Positions 16,141 to 26,404 of a stretch of DNA of 64,000 nt are shown here, piece by piece; position 1 is the stretch's first letter, and every line of letters starts with the position of its first letter. The stretch lies in assembly GCF_030413175.1 (NCBI RefSeq), contig NZ_CP129212.1, positions 7,255,412 through 7,319,411 of the forward strand, in the 5' to 3' direction. This DNA is from Bradyrhizobium roseum (lineage in GTDB: Bacteria > Pseudomonadota > Alphaproteobacteria > Rhizobiales > Xanthobacteraceae). The translations under genes were made by a program, and so were the position numbers. Under the pieces are notes generated by a model that did not search any database, was not told where the DNA came from, and saw nothing but the letters and a program-made list of their open reading frames with translations.

Positions 16141-17826
16141 CTACTCTGCGGCCTGCAGGACAGGCGCGACCGGTTCTGCCGCTGCCGTCGCCGCAGCCAG
16201 GATATCCTCGATCCGGACGGAGCACGCCCCGCAGCCGCCGGAAGCATTGGTGTGCTGCTTCACTCCCTCCGTCGTCGTCAAACCATGCGCGGCGATCGCA
16301 TCCTCGATGGTCCCGAGGTCGACCGTCTTGCAATGGCAGATCTTCCTGGCGCGGCGGGCGTTTTCTGCAGCCACCGGATCGGCGGCCAGCGCGGCCGCCT
16401 CGGCGTCCATTTGCGCCATCGCCTTGGCCTGCCAGCTCTTCGCGCCAGTCTCCCAGGGCGCTGGTTGCCGGAGCTGCTCCCACACCGGATTATAAAGCGC
16501 CTTGTCGATTTCCTCGACCAGCTTCACCATGCCGACATAGCCCATATAGGCATGGCTGCGCTCCTGGTTGATATCGAGCCAGGGCATGCCTGCCTTCAGG
16601 GCGACGAATTGCGACTTGCCGCCCGAGAGCATGATGTCGGCCTTGGCATCCTTCATCATCTTGTACATTTCGCGCGGCGTCATATCGTCGATCATGTGGG
16701 CGTCCTGGCCCATCAGCTCCTTGATCCGCTCCTTGTCCTCCCTGGTCGATTTCTTGACGCTGGTCCCGACCAGTTCGAGCCCGGCTTCCTGCAAGGCTGC
16801 CACCACCGACCACGACTTGACGCCGCCGGTGATCAGCAGAACTTTCTTGCCCTTGAAGCGCGGCTTGTAGGGTTCGATGGCGGCCCAGGCCTTGGCCTCC
16901 TCGCGCGCGATCACCGCTTCCGTTCTCGCCATCAGCTCGTCAGGCGCACCGCGTTCGATCAGCATCCGCGCGATTTCCCGCAGCGAATCGCTGGAATCCT
17001 CGATGCCGTAGAACGAGCCTTCGAAGAACGGAATGCCGTAGCGCTCCTCCATCTTGCGGGCCACGTTGATCATGGCCTTGGAGCACACCATCATCGCCGC
17101 GCGCGCACGATGCGAATAGGCTACCTCGCGATATTTGCCATCGCCCGAGATGCAGGACAGGATCCGGATGCCGAGTTCATCGAGCAGCGGCTTCACCTGC
17201 CACAATTCGCCGGAAAGATTGTATTCGCCGATGATGTTGAGGTCATAGGGCGTGGTGAAATCCGGCTCCTGCGTGCCGATCACATGTTCGAGCAGGGCTT
17301 CGCCGGCCAGCTTGTTGCCGAGATTCTTCGGTCCGACGAAGCCGGGCGAATTGACCGGGATGACCGGCTTGCCGAATTTCTGGCTGGCCGCCTTGCAGAC
17401 CGCGTTGATGTCATCGCCGATCATGGCGGGAACGCAGGTCTGATAGACAAAGACGGCCGGCGGATCGTACTTCTCGATGATTTCCTTGACCGCCTTGTAA
17501 AGCCGCTTCTCGCCGCCGAACACGACGTCGGTCTCGTTGATGTCGGTGGTGAATCCCGTGCGCCAGAGGTTGGAGCCGGACGACCTGGCGCCGCGGTTGT
17601 CCCAAGAGTTTCCTTCGCAGGCGATCGGGCCATGAACGAGATGGGCGACATCGGTCAGGGGCTGCAGCGCAATCTTGGCACCGTCAAAGGCGCAGCCGCC
17701 GGCGGCGCCGCCGGGCTGCAGCTGCTTGGTGCAGCCCTTCTTTCGTTCGGCCTCGGATTTATTGCCGTTCTTGCCGCAGCCCGGCTCGTTGAAGACATCC
17801 TGGATTGTTGCCGACAGCGAACTCAT
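16141..17826 (-). CDS. nifE: NifE with a C-terminal BFD-like [2Fe-2S] domain
   Basis: NifE is the alpha-type subunit of the NifEN scaffold for FeMo-co. At 561 residues it is about 90 longer than ordinary NifE. The extra C-terminal part carries Cys497-x-Cys499 and Cys532-x2-Cys535, the ligand pattern of the bacterioferritin-associated-ferredoxin (BFD-like) [2Fe-2S] domain. The NifE body has the expected early cysteines (Cys32, Cys45, Cys70). The ATG at 17826 follows AAAGGAGAG; a longer frame to 17895 lacks a ribosome site. The extension may give NifEN its own redox centre. It lies 127 bases downstream of nifK with no clear promoter between. Confidence 0.96.
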   Translation of the reverse strand: MSSLSATIQDVFNEPGCGKNGNKSEAERKKGCTKQLQPGGAAGGCAFDGAKIALQPLTDVAHLVHGPIACEGNSWDNRGARSSGSNLWRTGFTTDINETDVVFGGEKRLYKAVKEIIEKYDPPAVFVYQTCVPAMIGDDINAVCKAASQKFGKPVIPVNSPGFVGPKNLGNKLAGEALLEHVIGTQEPDFTTPYDLNIIGEYNLSGELWQVKPLLDELGIRILSCISGDGKYREVAYSHRARAAMMVCSKAMINVARKMEERYGIPFFEGSFYGIEDSSDSLREIARMLIERGAPDELMARTEAVIAREEAKAWAAIEPYKPRFKGKKVLLITGGVKSWSVVAALQEAGLELVGTSVKKSTREDKERIKELMGQDAHMIDDMTPREMYKMMKDAKADIMLSGGKSQFVALKAGMPWLDINQERSHAYMGYVGMVKLVEEIDKALYNPVWEQLRQPAPWETGAKSWQAKAMAQMDAEAAALAADPVAAENARRARKICHCKTVDLGTIEDAIAAHGLTTTEGVKQHTNASGGCGACSVRIEDILAAATAAAEPVAPVLQAAE

Positions 17827-17953
17827 TTGTCTCTCCTTTTGACAGACCGACTTGCCCAAGGACCGAAAGCGACTCTTTGCCTTCGGTAGATCCACCCCGC
17901 CGCGCGTCCCGAGATCCGAAGTGCGGCGGCGAGGCAGTTGTTCCGACCATCCC

Positions 17954-19513
17954 TTAGCGGATGATGTCGAAGCTGAAGTCGGTCTTCGCAGGAACGTTGG
18001 TGTTGCGGTCGATTTCGTCGAAGATCTTGTCGAGGATCCACACCAGCACGTTCATCCCGCCCTGATAGCCCCAGACCGGATAGCGGTGATGATGATGGCG
18101 ATCGAAAATCGGGAAGCCGATCCGGATCAGCGGCGTGCCGGTGTCGCGTTCCAGGTACTTGCCGTAGGTGTTGCCGATCACGAAGTCGACCGGCTCGGTG
18201 AACAGCAGCGAACGCATATGCCAGAGGTCCTTGCCCGGATAGACGTGGCAATTCTGGCCGAACGGCGAGCTGTCGAACACCGCCTGGACTTTTTCAGCCC
18301 ATTGCTTGGTACCGTTGGTCGCCAGCACATGCGTAGGCTCGGCGCCGAGTTCGAGCAGGAATGCCGCGAGCCCGATGCAGAGGTCCGGATCGCCATAGAT
18401 CGCGAACTTCTTGCCGTGAATATGCGCGCTCGAATCCGCCATGGCGTCGACCAGCCGGCCGCGTTCGCGCGCCAGTTCCTCCGGGATCGCCTTGCCGGAA
18501 ATCCGAGACAGCGCCATGATGAATTCGTCGGTCGCCGTCACCCCGATCGGGTGATTGAACGACACCACTTCCTGGCCGTGGGCGGCGATCAGCGGCAGCG
18601 TCTTCTCGGTGGAATAATGCTGCATCGAGATCGTCGCCTTGGCGTGGATCGCGTTGGCCGCATCCTCCAGCGTAGTTCCGCCGTCATACATGCGGAATTC
18701 GCCATCGGTCGGCGTGTCGAACACGTCGCTGTTGTCGGCGAGAATGGTGTACTCGATCCCCATCGTCTCGAAGATGCGCTTGACCTCGCGGGTATTGCCG
18801 ACGGTGTAGCCGTCGAATCCACCGATGAAGTTGATCTTCTCGTTCGGCTGCCGTTCCAGCTTGGGTGCCGTTCCGGCCTTGCCGTCCCAGAAATGCTCGA
18901 TGATGCCCTTCAGGGCGTTATCGTAGCCGGTGACGTGGCTTCCGACGAAAGCGGGCGTATGCGCGAACGGGACGTCGTACTCATTGGGGACGGACCCCTT
19001 CTCCTTCGCCGTCTTGATGAAGGCGTTGAGGTCGTCGCCGATGACCTCCGCCATGCAGGTGGTGGAGACGGCGATCATCTTGGGCTTGTACATGCTGTAG
19101 GTGTTGGCGAGGCCATCGATCATGTTGTTGAGGCCGCCGAACACCGCGGCGTCCTCCGTCATCGACGACGACACGCAGGAGCTCGGCTCCTTGAAATGCC
19201 GCGACAAATGGCTGCGATAATAGGCGACGCAGCCCTGCGATCCGTGGACGAAGGGGATGGTGCCTTCGAAACCCACGGCGGCGAATACCGCGCCGAGCGG
19301 CTGGCAGGCCTTGGCGGGGTTCACGGTAAGCGCTTCCCGCGCAAAATTCTTCTCGCGATATTCGGGGGTCTTGGCCCACTCGCGAATGCGCTCCACTTCC
19401 GCGGGATCGCGCGGGTTCTCGAACATCTTCTTCTTGTTCGCCAGCATCTGCTGGTATTCCGGGCCTCGGAACAGCTCGAAGTGATCGAGCACGTGGTCTG
19501 CATTCTGCGTCAT
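17954..19513 (-). CDS. nifK: Nitrogenase MoFe protein beta chain
   Basis: NifK forms the alpha2-beta2 MoFe protein with NifD. The 519-residue product has the P-cluster ligands at Cys70 (KACQPLG), Cys95 (GSQGC) and Cys153 (STTC), the same numbers as in Azotobacter. The long N-terminal extension that wraps the alpha subunit is present, so this is group I MoFe nitrogenase. It is 91 bases downstream of nifD. Confidence 0.98.
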   Translation of the reverse strand: MTQNADHVLDHFELFRGPEYQQMLANKKKMFENPRDPAEVERIREWAKTPEYREKNFAREALTVNPAKACQPLGAVFAAVGFEGTIPFVHGSQGCVAYYRSHLSRHFKEPSSCVSSSMTEDAAVFGGLNNMIDGLANTYSMYKPKMIAVSTTCMAEVIGDDLNAFIKTAKEKGSVPNEYDVPFAHTPAFVGSHVTGYDNALKGIIEHFWDGKAGTAPKLERQPNEKINFIGGFDGYTVGNTREVKRIFETMGIEYTILADNSDVFDTPTDGEFRMYDGGTTLEDAANAIHAKATISMQHYSTEKTLPLIAAHGQEVVSFNHPIGVTATDEFIMALSRISGKAIPEELARERGRLVDAMADSSAHIHGKKFAIYGDPDLCIGLAAFLLELGAEPTHVLATNGTKQWAEKVQAVFDSSPFGQNCHVYPGKDLWHMRSLLFTEPVDFVIGNTYGKYLERDTGTPLIRIGFPIFDRHHHHRYPVWGYQGGMNVLVWILDKIFDEIDRNTNVPAKTDFSFDIIR

Positions 19514-19537
19514 GGTGGCACCCTTTCCAAAATTCGT

Positions 19538-19561
19538 GTGTCGATCCTTGTGTCGATCCTT
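19538..19561. repeat. Two tandem copies of a 12-base unit
   Basis: GTGTCGATCCTT occurs twice without a gap (19538-19549 and 19550-19561) in the nifD-nifK interval, beside the hairpin at 19567-19595. It is probably a local duplication. Confidence 0.9.
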
Positions 19562-19566
19562 GGCTC

Positions 19567-19595
19567 GCCGGCTCTCCCGATCGGGGAGAGCCGGC
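19567..19595 (-). other. Strong mRNA hairpin between nifD and nifK
   Basis: A perfect 12-base-pair stem (GCCGGCTCTCCC with its complement) closes a five-base loop. It starts nine bases after the nifD stop in transcript order. There is no T-run, so it is more likely an mRNA stability element or processing barrier than a full terminator. Confidence 0.75.
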
Positions 19596-19604
19596 GCAAG
19601 CCGG

Positions 19605-21107
19605 TTACTCCGCCGCCATCAGCGCGGGCTTCGGCGCGGCCTTCCAGGGCGGCGTGGCCTTCTTCCAGATCGGCGAGTTGATGGCCATGTCCATGTCACG
19701 GGCGAAGATCGCGAAGCCGTCATAGCCGTGGTAGGGGCCGGAGTAGTCCCAGGAGTGCATCTGCCGGAACGGCACTCCCATCTTCTGGAACACGTACTTC
19801 TCCTTGATGCCCGAACCAACCAGGTCCGGCTGCACCTTCTCGACGAACTTCTCGAACTCGTATCCGGTCACGTCGTCATAGATCAGCGTGCCGTCCTTGA
19901 CGTAGTGCTGGGCGGTGCGCTGATAGTCGTCGTTGTGGCCGAACTCGTAGCCGGTGCCGACCACTTCCATGCCGAGGTCTTCGTAAGCGCCGATCACGTG
20001 GCGCGGCCGGAGTCCGCCGACGAACAGCATCACGGTCTTGCCTTCGAGGCGCGGCCGGTACCGTGCGATCACCGCATCCATCAGCGGCTGATACTTGGCG
20101 ATGACGCGCTCGGCGCCTTCCTTGATCTTGTCGTCGAAGAAGCCGGCGATCTTGCGCAGCGACTCCGCGATCTTGCTTGGTCCGAAGAAGTTGTACTCGC
20201 ACCACGGAATACCGTACTTCTCTTCCATGTGGCGCGAGATGTAGTTCATCGAGCGGTAGCAGTGCAGCACGTTGAGCTTGGCCTTCGGTGTCGCTTCCAG
20301 CTCGGCGAGCGAGCCGTCGCCGGACCACTGGGCGATCACGCGCAGGCCCATCTCCTCGAGCAGGATGCGGGACGACCAGGCGTCACCACCGATATTGTAA
20401 TCGCCGATGATCGCCACGTCGTACGGCGTGGGCTCGAATTTCGGCGGCGCATCCGGCGCGATCTTGTCGAACACCCAGTCGCGGATCGAGTCGTTGGCGA
20501 TGTGGTGGCCGAGCGATTGCGATACGCCGCGGAAGCCTTCGCAGCGGACCGGGACGATGGTCTTGCCTTCGTACTCCTTCGATTTCTGCTTGGACACCGC
20601 CTCGATGTCGTCGCCGATCAGTCCGATCGGGCATTCCGACTGCACGGTGATGCCGTTATTGAGCGGGAACAGCTCCTGGATTTCGTCCATGATCTTGGCG
20701 AGCTTCTTGTCGCCGCCGAACACGATGTCCTTTTCCTGGAAATCCGAGGTGAACTGCATGGTCACGAAGGTGTCGATCCCGGTCGTGCCGATGTAGTAGT
20801 TGCGGCGCGCCGCCCAGGAGTATTGGCCGCAACCCACCGGGCCGTGGCTGATATGGATCATGTCCTTGATCGGGCCCCACACCACGCCCTTGGAGCCGGC
20901 ATAGGCGCAGCCGCGGATCGTCATCACGCCGGGAACCGACTTGATGTTCGACTTCACGCCGCAGTCCGATTTGCCGGCTTCATGCACGTTGAGATGCTTG
21001 GCGCGGCGCTTGGCGGTCTTCTCCGGATAGACCTTCAATACTTCTTCGATCAGTTCCTTGTTGCGAGCCTTGATCTCTGCAACGCTCTGCGTCTGGGCTA
21101 AACTCAT
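19605..21107 (-). CDS. nifD: Nitrogenase MoFe protein alpha chain
   Basis: NifD carries FeMo-co, the site of N2 reduction. In the 500-residue product the P-cluster ligands are Cys67, Cys93 and Cys159. The FeMo-co ligands are Cys283 (VLHCYRS) and His451 (QMHSWDYSG), and the catalytic His is at 201 (SQSLGHH). No V- or Fe-type nitrogenase features or delta-subunit gene were seen. It is 82 bases downstream of nifH, with a hairpin between. Confidence 0.98.
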   Translation of the reverse strand: MSLAQTQSVAEIKARNKELIEEVLKVYPEKTAKRRAKHLNVHEAGKSDCGVKSNIKSVPGVMTIRGCAYAGSKGVVWGPIKDMIHISHGPVGCGQYSWAARRNYYIGTTGIDTFVTMQFTSDFQEKDIVFGGDKKLAKIMDEIQELFPLNNGITVQSECPIGLIGDDIEAVSKQKSKEYEGKTIVPVRCEGFRGVSQSLGHHIANDSIRDWVFDKIAPDAPPKFEPTPYDVAIIGDYNIGGDAWSSRILLEEMGLRVIAQWSGDGSLAELEATPKAKLNVLHCYRSMNYISRHMEEKYGIPWCEYNFFGPSKIAESLRKIAGFFDDKIKEGAERVIAKYQPLMDAVIARYRPRLEGKTVMLFVGGLRPRHVIGAYEDLGMEVVGTGYEFGHNDDYQRTAQHYVKDGTLIYDDVTGYEFEKFVEKVQPDLVGSGIKEKYVFQKMGVPFRQMHSWDYSGPYHGYDGFAIFARDMDMAINSPIWKKATPPWKAAPKPALMAAE

Positions 21108-21145
21108 TTCGGTTTTCCTCGCGTTGTCTGTTTGCGATGCTTGGG

Positions 21146-21171
21146 TCCGGTCCCTCGCAGGAGGGACAGGA
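21146..21171 (-). other. mRNA hairpin between nifH and nifD
   Basis: GTCCCTC and GAGGGAC form a perfect seven-pair stem with a four-base loop (21150-21167). Three further pairs after one mismatch extend it. A hairpin here is common in nifHDK operons and is thought to stabilise the more abundant nifH transcript. Confidence 0.7.
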
Positions 21172-21189
21172 CAATGGCGATTGGCGAAC

Positions 21190-22215
<1,026 letters not shown>

Positions 22216-22246
22216 TCAGCAACCATCGCCTTGCACAAGCATGGTT

Positions 22247-22262
22247 TGCAACGACTGTGCCA
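22247..22262 (-). promoter_or_regulatory. Sigma-54 promoter of nifHDK
   Basis: The minus strand reads TGGCAC, five bases, TTGCA, a perfect -24/-12 match. It lies about 155 bases before the nifH ATG. The 425-base interval between nifH and the receiver gene holds this promoter, two NifA sites and an AT-rich stretch near 22283-22305 that could bend between them. Confidence 0.95.
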
Positions 22263-22331
22263 GCGCCCGTCGGCGACGGAATTTTCATTGATTCTAAATA
22301 CATACCGGGGCCGCACAGGCGGCGGCAGACT

Positions 22332-22347
22332 TGTTGTAAACCCGACA
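22332..22347. promoter_or_regulatory. NifA upstream activator site 1 of nifH
   Basis: Exact TGT-N10-ACA, about 75 bases upstream of the -24 element of the nifH promoter. Confidence 0.88.
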
Positions 22348-22381
22348 TCGCTGCGCTTCACCTGACGTCGGAAGCCGTGGC

Positions 22382-22397
22382 TGTCTCAAACGAAACA
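22382..22397. promoter_or_regulatory. NifA upstream activator site 2 of nifH
   Basis: Exact TGT-N10-ACA, exactly 50 bases beyond site 1. Paired sites are common upstream of rhizobial nifH. Confidence 0.85.
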
Positions 22398-22517
22398 AGT
22401 ATGCGGTCTGCCGGCACCGTAATGAGCGCCCCTCGCGCCAAAGCGGACGTCCGCACCATGCGGCACCGCGGTACGACGTTTGCTTGGGAGAACCAAACCA
22501 GGTCAGCGAGGACGAAG

Positions 22518-22961
22518 ATGCCGATCGATTTGAAGCCTTTGCTCCCGGAGCAAGACGACATCATTTTCGTGGTGGAAGACGATGAGGTCATTCGCTCGGC
22601 GCTGCACTTCATCCTGGATGACCGGAACGAGACTCACTCATTTGCGAGCCTTGACCAGGCCATTGCCAAGGCCGCGAGCAGGAATCCGAATGCGATCCTG
22701 CTTGGGATCGGTATGGTGCAGCACAACGGAGAACGAGTTTTGGCCGAGATCGTCATGCGGTTGCCCGGCACAAGGATCCTGATCGTGGCCGATTCCGTCA
22801 ATGACCCCATCGCCGTTGCGAGCCTGAAATGGGGGGCTCACGACGTGCTCGGAAAGCCCATCAGCTTCGATTCCGTCCGCCGCAAGGTCGATGCCTTGCT
22901 CGGACCTCAAGAGCTCTCACCGACCTTGCTGGGATTGCTGCCGTTGTCGGCTGCATGGTGA
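22518..22961 (+). CDS. Degenerate response-regulator receiver protein
   Basis: The 147-residue product is a single receiver (CheY-like) domain with no output domain. The acidic cluster Glu20-Asp21-Asp22 and the conserved Lys113 (GKPI) remain. The phosphoacceptor position is Gly63 (LLGIGM where LLDIGMP is usual), and the conserved Thr/Ser position appears to be Ala91. It therefore cannot be phosphorylated in the normal way and is a pseudo-receiver, perhaps a protein-interaction module. The ATG at 22518 follows GAGGACGA. It is divergent from nifH and 56 bases before sufE. Confidence 0.85.
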   Translation: MPIDLKPLLPEQDDIIFVVEDDEVIRSALHFILDDRNETHSFASLDQAIAKAASRNPNAILLGIGMVQHNGERVLAEIVMRLPGTRILIVADSVNDPIAVASLKWGAHDVLGKPISFDSVRRKVDALLGPQELSPTLLGLLPLSAAW

Positions 22962-23017
22962 AAACGCACAGGCGCAGGCAAGGACGCAGTACGACAAACA
23001 ACAGAGGTCGCGACCCC

Positions 23018-23494
23018 ATGGACCACTCATCTACTGATATTCCGCCGATCGATGACATCATCGACAACTTCGCATTGCTGGACGAGTGGGACGACCGATA
23101 TCGCTACGTCATCGAACTCGGCCGCGGCATGAGCCCGCTGCCCGAGCTCGACCGCACCGAGGCGAACAAGGTTCAGGGTTGCGCAAGCCAGGTATGGTTG
23201 GCAACGGCGATGGGTTTCGATGACGACCGACCTGTGCTCACCTTCCGCGGCGACAGCGATGCTCACATCGTCCGTGGACTGGTGGCGATCCTGCTCGCGA
23301 CCGTCTCCGGCAGGCAGGCCACCGAGATCCTGGCGACTGACCCGATTGCCCTGTTCGATCGTCTGGGACTGCGCGAACACCTGACGCCGCAGCGTTCGAA
23401 CGGGTTTCGGTCCATGGTCGAGCGCATCCGCGCCGACGCCCGGCAGGCGCTGTCAGATGCCCCTCCGGCCAATCGGCTTCGGGCGGTCAGCTGA
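23018..23494 (+). CDS. sufE: SufE sulfur acceptor
   Basis: SufE takes persulfide sulfur from SufS and passes it to the SufBCD scaffold. The 158-residue product has the acceptor Cys55 in QGCASQVW. It follows the pseudo-receiver gene on the plus strand and overlaps the convergent nifZ gene by eight bases at the 3' ends. Its partner SufS is encoded immediately beyond nifZ on the other strand. Confidence 0.93.
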   Translation: MDHSSTDIPPIDDIIDNFALLDEWDDRYRYVIELGRGMSPLPELDRTEANKVQGCASQVWLATAMGFDDDRPVLTFRGDSDAHIVRGLVAILLATVSGRQATEILATDPIALFDRLGLREHLTPQRSNGFRSMVERIRADARQALSDAPPANRLRAVS

Positions 23495-23825
23495 CCCCTC
23501 GCGGCGCGGCCCTCACCATCTCCCGGCCCCGCATGATGACGACGGCCGCACGGTTGAAAAATTCGACCGTGTAGTAGATTTCTCCCAGAAAGCTCCAGCT
23601 TTCGCGGACCATGCCGGTATCGCCCTGGTGGACCAATGTCTCGCCGATATCCCGGTGAGGATAGATGCCGTCATTTGTGATCTGCGTCAGCGAACGCACC
23701 GCGTCGCCGCGCTTGAATTCGTGTTTACCCGGAACGCCCGGGGCTCGGCCAACCTGTCGCCGGCGGGCGTCGTGGACGACACGGCCAATGGTGACAGGCC
23801 TTGAATGGGGAGTTGGGTGGTTCAT
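23487..23825 (-). CDS. nifZ: NifZ
   Basis: NifZ helps form the second P-cluster pair of the MoFe protein. The 112-residue product shows the NifZ-domain pattern: a basic GRVVHDARR start, NDGIYPHRDIGETLV in the middle, and an aromatic YYTVEFF segment. Its start overlaps the sufS stop by four bases (ATGA), so it is translationally coupled to the suf operon. It is the last gene there. Confidence 0.85.
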   Translation of the reverse strand: MNHPTPHSRPVTIGRVVHDARRRQVGRAPGVPGKHEFKRGDAVRSLTQITNDGIYPHRDIGETLVHQGDTGMVRESWSFLGEIYYTVEFFNRAAVVIMRGREMVRAAPRGVS

Positions 23826-25063
23826 GCGAAGAACTCCTGCGCCTTGGCGAGAGCACGCGCCAGAACATCGACCTCGTCGTGGGTGTTATAGAGAGCGAAC
23901 GACGCCCGGCAGGTCGCCGTGACGCCGAAGCGTTCCAGCAGCGGCATGGCACAATGTGTCCCTGCCCGCACTGCAACGCCGGCGCGATCGATGACGGTCG
24001 CGAAATCATGCGCGTGAGCGCTCTTCATTTCAAACGATATAATGGCGCCCTTTTCGGCCGCCGTTCCGATGATGCGCAGCGAGTTGATCTCACGCAGTTT
24101 TTCTTGCGCATAGGACAGCAGCGAGGCTTCATGCGCCCTGATCCGGCTCTTGCCGATCGAATTGATATAGTCGATCGCCGCACCAAGCCCGATCGCCTGC
24201 ACGATCGGCGGCGTTCCGGCCTCGAACCGGTGCGGCGGCGCGCCGTAGGTGACGTTATCCCGGTGGACCTCGCGGATCATCTCGCCGCCACCGTTGAATG
24301 GCGGCATGGTCGCCAGATGTTCGTGCTTGCCATAAAGCGCGCCGATGCCGGTCGGCCCGTACAGTTTGTGGCCGGTGACAACGTAGAAATCGCAATCGAT
24401 ATCCCGGACGTCGACATCCATGTGAACGGAAGACTGCGCGCCGTCGACGAGCACGGGAATTCCCCGTGCGTGCGCGATCCGCACCACTTCCTTGACCGGC
24501 ACGACGGTGCCGAGCACATTCGACATCTGCGTGATCGCGACCATCTTGGTGCGTTCGGTCAGCAGCTTCTCGAATTCGTCAATCAGGAAATTGCCGTCGT
24601 CGTCCACCGGCGCCCATTTGATCACCGCACCCTGGCGTTCGCGCAAGAAATGCCAGGGAACGATGTTGGCATGGTGCTCCATGATGGAGAGTACGATTTC
24701 ATCGCCCGGCCCGATGCGCGCGCGCCCGAATGTCTGGGCAACCAGGTTGATCGCCTCGGTCGCGCCCCGGGTGAAGACGATCTCGTCGCTACGACCGGCA
24801 TTCAGGAATCCGGCAACCTTTTCCCGGGCACCTTCGTAACCTTCCGTTGCGGCGTTGGCGAGGTAATGCAGCCCGCGATGAACGTTTGAGTATTCGGATG
24901 TGTAGGCCTGGGTCAGCCGATCCAGAACGGCCCTCGGCTTCTGGGCCGAAGCGGCATTGTCGAAATAGACCAGCGGCTTGCCGTAGACCTGCATTCCGAG
25001 GATCGGGAAATCCTCGCGAACCCGGCCGACGTCATAGCTGCCATTGCTTACCGCCGGGTGCAT
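23822..25063 (-). CDS. sufS: SufS cysteine desulfurase
   Basis: SufS is the class II (SufS/CsdA) PLP desulfurase that works with SufE. In the 413-residue product the PLP lysine is Lys233 (TGHKLYGP) and the catalytic Cys371 lies in RAGTHC. The ATG at 25063 leaves four bases to the sufD stop; an in-frame TTG at 25084 would overlap sufD. It supplies sulfur independently of NifS. Confidence 0.95.
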   Translation of the reverse strand: MHPAVSNGSYDVGRVREDFPILGMQVYGKPLVYFDNAASAQKPRAVLDRLTQAYTSEYSNVHRGLHYLANAATEGYEGAREKVAGFLNAGRSDEIVFTRGATEAINLVAQTFGRARIGPGDEIVLSIMEHHANIVPWHFLRERQGAVIKWAPVDDDGNFLIDEFEKLLTERTKMVAITQMSNVLGTVVPVKEVVRIAHARGIPVLVDGAQSSVHMDVDVRDIDCDFYVVTGHKLYGPTGIGALYGKHEHLATMPPFNGGGEMIREVHRDNVTYGAPPHRFEAGTPPIVQAIGLGAAIDYINSIGKSRIRAHEASLLSYAQEKLREINSLRIIGTAAEKGAIISFEMKSAHAHDFATVIDRAGVAVRAGTHCAMPLLERFGVTATCRASFALYNTHDEVDVLARALAKAQEFFA

Positions 25064-25067
25064 CGCA

Positions 25068-26399
25068 TCATCCCCGCTGGCCAAGCCAGGCCGCCGTGGC
25101 GTCTATCAGCGCATCACGGATGCCCTCATGCGCGACCGCCTCGACGACTTCGGCGGCGAACGCCTGAATCAGCAGCGCCTCCGCCTGCTTGTCGGGAATG
25201 CCGCGGGCCATGAGGTAAAATTTGAGCTGATCGTCGAGCGTGCCCGCCGTGGCGCCGTGGCCGCACTGGACATCGTCGGCGAAGATCTCCAGCTCGGGCT
25301 TGCAGTCGGCCTCCGCTCTGTCAGACAGCAGCAACGCACGAGACATCATCTTCGCATCCGTCTGCTGCGCCTGCGGCCGAACGGTGATCTTGCCCTGAAA
25401 CACGGCGCGCGCCTTATCGTCGACCACCGCCTTGAAGACTTCGCGGCTCTGGCTGCCAGCGACAGCGTGATCGACGACAAGCGTGTTATCCGCATGTTCC
25501 CCGCCGGCCAGCAGGCTGAGGCCACGTAAATTGGCTTCGATGCCTTCCCCCGCCAGCAGCACGAACAGCTGGTTGCGGACGACAGCTCCACCTGCCGTGA
25601 AAGCCAGTTCATTGAATTTCGCTCGCGCGCCAATGTTGGCCAGGAGCGTTGCCAGGTGGATGGCGAGGTCCCCCTCGCGCGTCATCTTGATGTGATCGAC
25701 CTGAGCTTCATCGCCAACCACGACCTGGAGCACCGTGTTGACCTGATAGTCCAGTTGATCGCGGCCCTCGTGGGTCTCGACGAGGATCGCGCGGGCGCCT
25801 CCGCCGACCACAACCAGCGACCGCGTGACCATGGCCGCCGGCATTGGTCCCGTATTGACGAAGACGAGGTGCACCGGCCGCTCGATCGTGGCACCAGGCG
25901 AAACCGTAATCACGACGCCATCGCCGGCCAGCGCCGTGTTGAGCGCCAGTGCCGGGTCGTCGGCAGGGACCGTCGTGCCAAGGCCTTGCGACAGCAAGGG
26001 TTCGTCCTCGGCCAACGCTTCGGCCATCGGCCGAATGGTGAGGCCTGGTTCGAGATTGGCGAGGTCGGACATATCCTTCGCAAACGAGCCGTTCAGAATG
26101 ACCAGCCGCCTGAAGCCAAGTGCGGCGAACACGCCGCCCGCATCTCGCGCCATCGCCCTTGCCTTGACATCGGGCGGAGCCGCAAGCGGCTTGGCATCCC
26201 GCATCAATCGCCGCAGGTCGGTGTACCGCCAGGCCTCAACGCGCGGGTGCGGCAGCCCGGCCACTGCAAAATGATTGAAGGCTGCGGCACGCACCGCCGC
26301 GACATCGCTGCCGCCCGGCAAGCCCTGCCGGGAGGTGGTGTAAACATCGACCAGGCCAAGCTCGGCCTGAGTCCTGACGGGGCGAATTCCAGCGTTCAT
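25068..26399 (-). CDS. sufD: SufD scaffold subunit
   Basis: The 443-residue product is the SufD partner of SufB in the SufBC2D Fe-S scaffold. It was recognised by the beta-helix core and the C-terminal segment around CGHGAT that contains the family's conserved His. It lies between sufC and sufS on the minus strand, five bases after sufC. The N-terminal region is variable, as usual in SufD. Confidence 0.93.
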   Translation of the reverse strand: MNAGIRPVRTQAELGLVDVYTTSRQGLPGGSDVAAVRAAAFNHFAVAGLPHPRVEAWRYTDLRRLMRDAKPLAAPPDVKARAMARDAGGVFAALGFRRLVILNGSFAKDMSDLANLEPGLTIRPMAEALAEDEPLLSQGLGTTVPADDPALALNTALAGDGVVITVSPGATIERPVHLVFVNTGPMPAAMVTRSLVVVGGGARAILVETHEGRDQLDYQVNTVLQVVVGDEAQVDHIKMTREGDLAIHLATLLANIGARAKFNELAFTAGGAVVRNQLFVLLAGEGIEANLRGLSLLAGGEHADNTLVVDHAVAGSQSREVFKAVVDDKARAVFQGKITVRPQAQQTDAKMMSRALLLSDRAEADCKPELEIFADDVQCGHGATAGTLDDQLKFYLMARGIPDKQAEALLIQAFAAEVVEAVAHEGIRDALIDATAAWLGQRG

Positions 26400-26404
26400 G
26401 ATCG

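Noticed and set aside
17829-17845. TGT...ACA motif upstream of nifE
   Set aside because: The spacer is 11 bases and no -24/-12 element was found; nifE is most simply part of the nifHDK transcript.
15766-17889. A 707-residue open frame on the plus strand opposite nifE and nifN
   Set aside because: It mirrors nifE and nifN codon usage in GC-rich DNA, spans both genes and has no domain. It is a shadow.
17852-21101. Long plus-strand open frames opposite nifK (609 residues) and nifD (529 residues)
   Set aside because: Same reason: antisense frames over strongly conserved genes, with His/Asp/Arg-rich low-information sequence.
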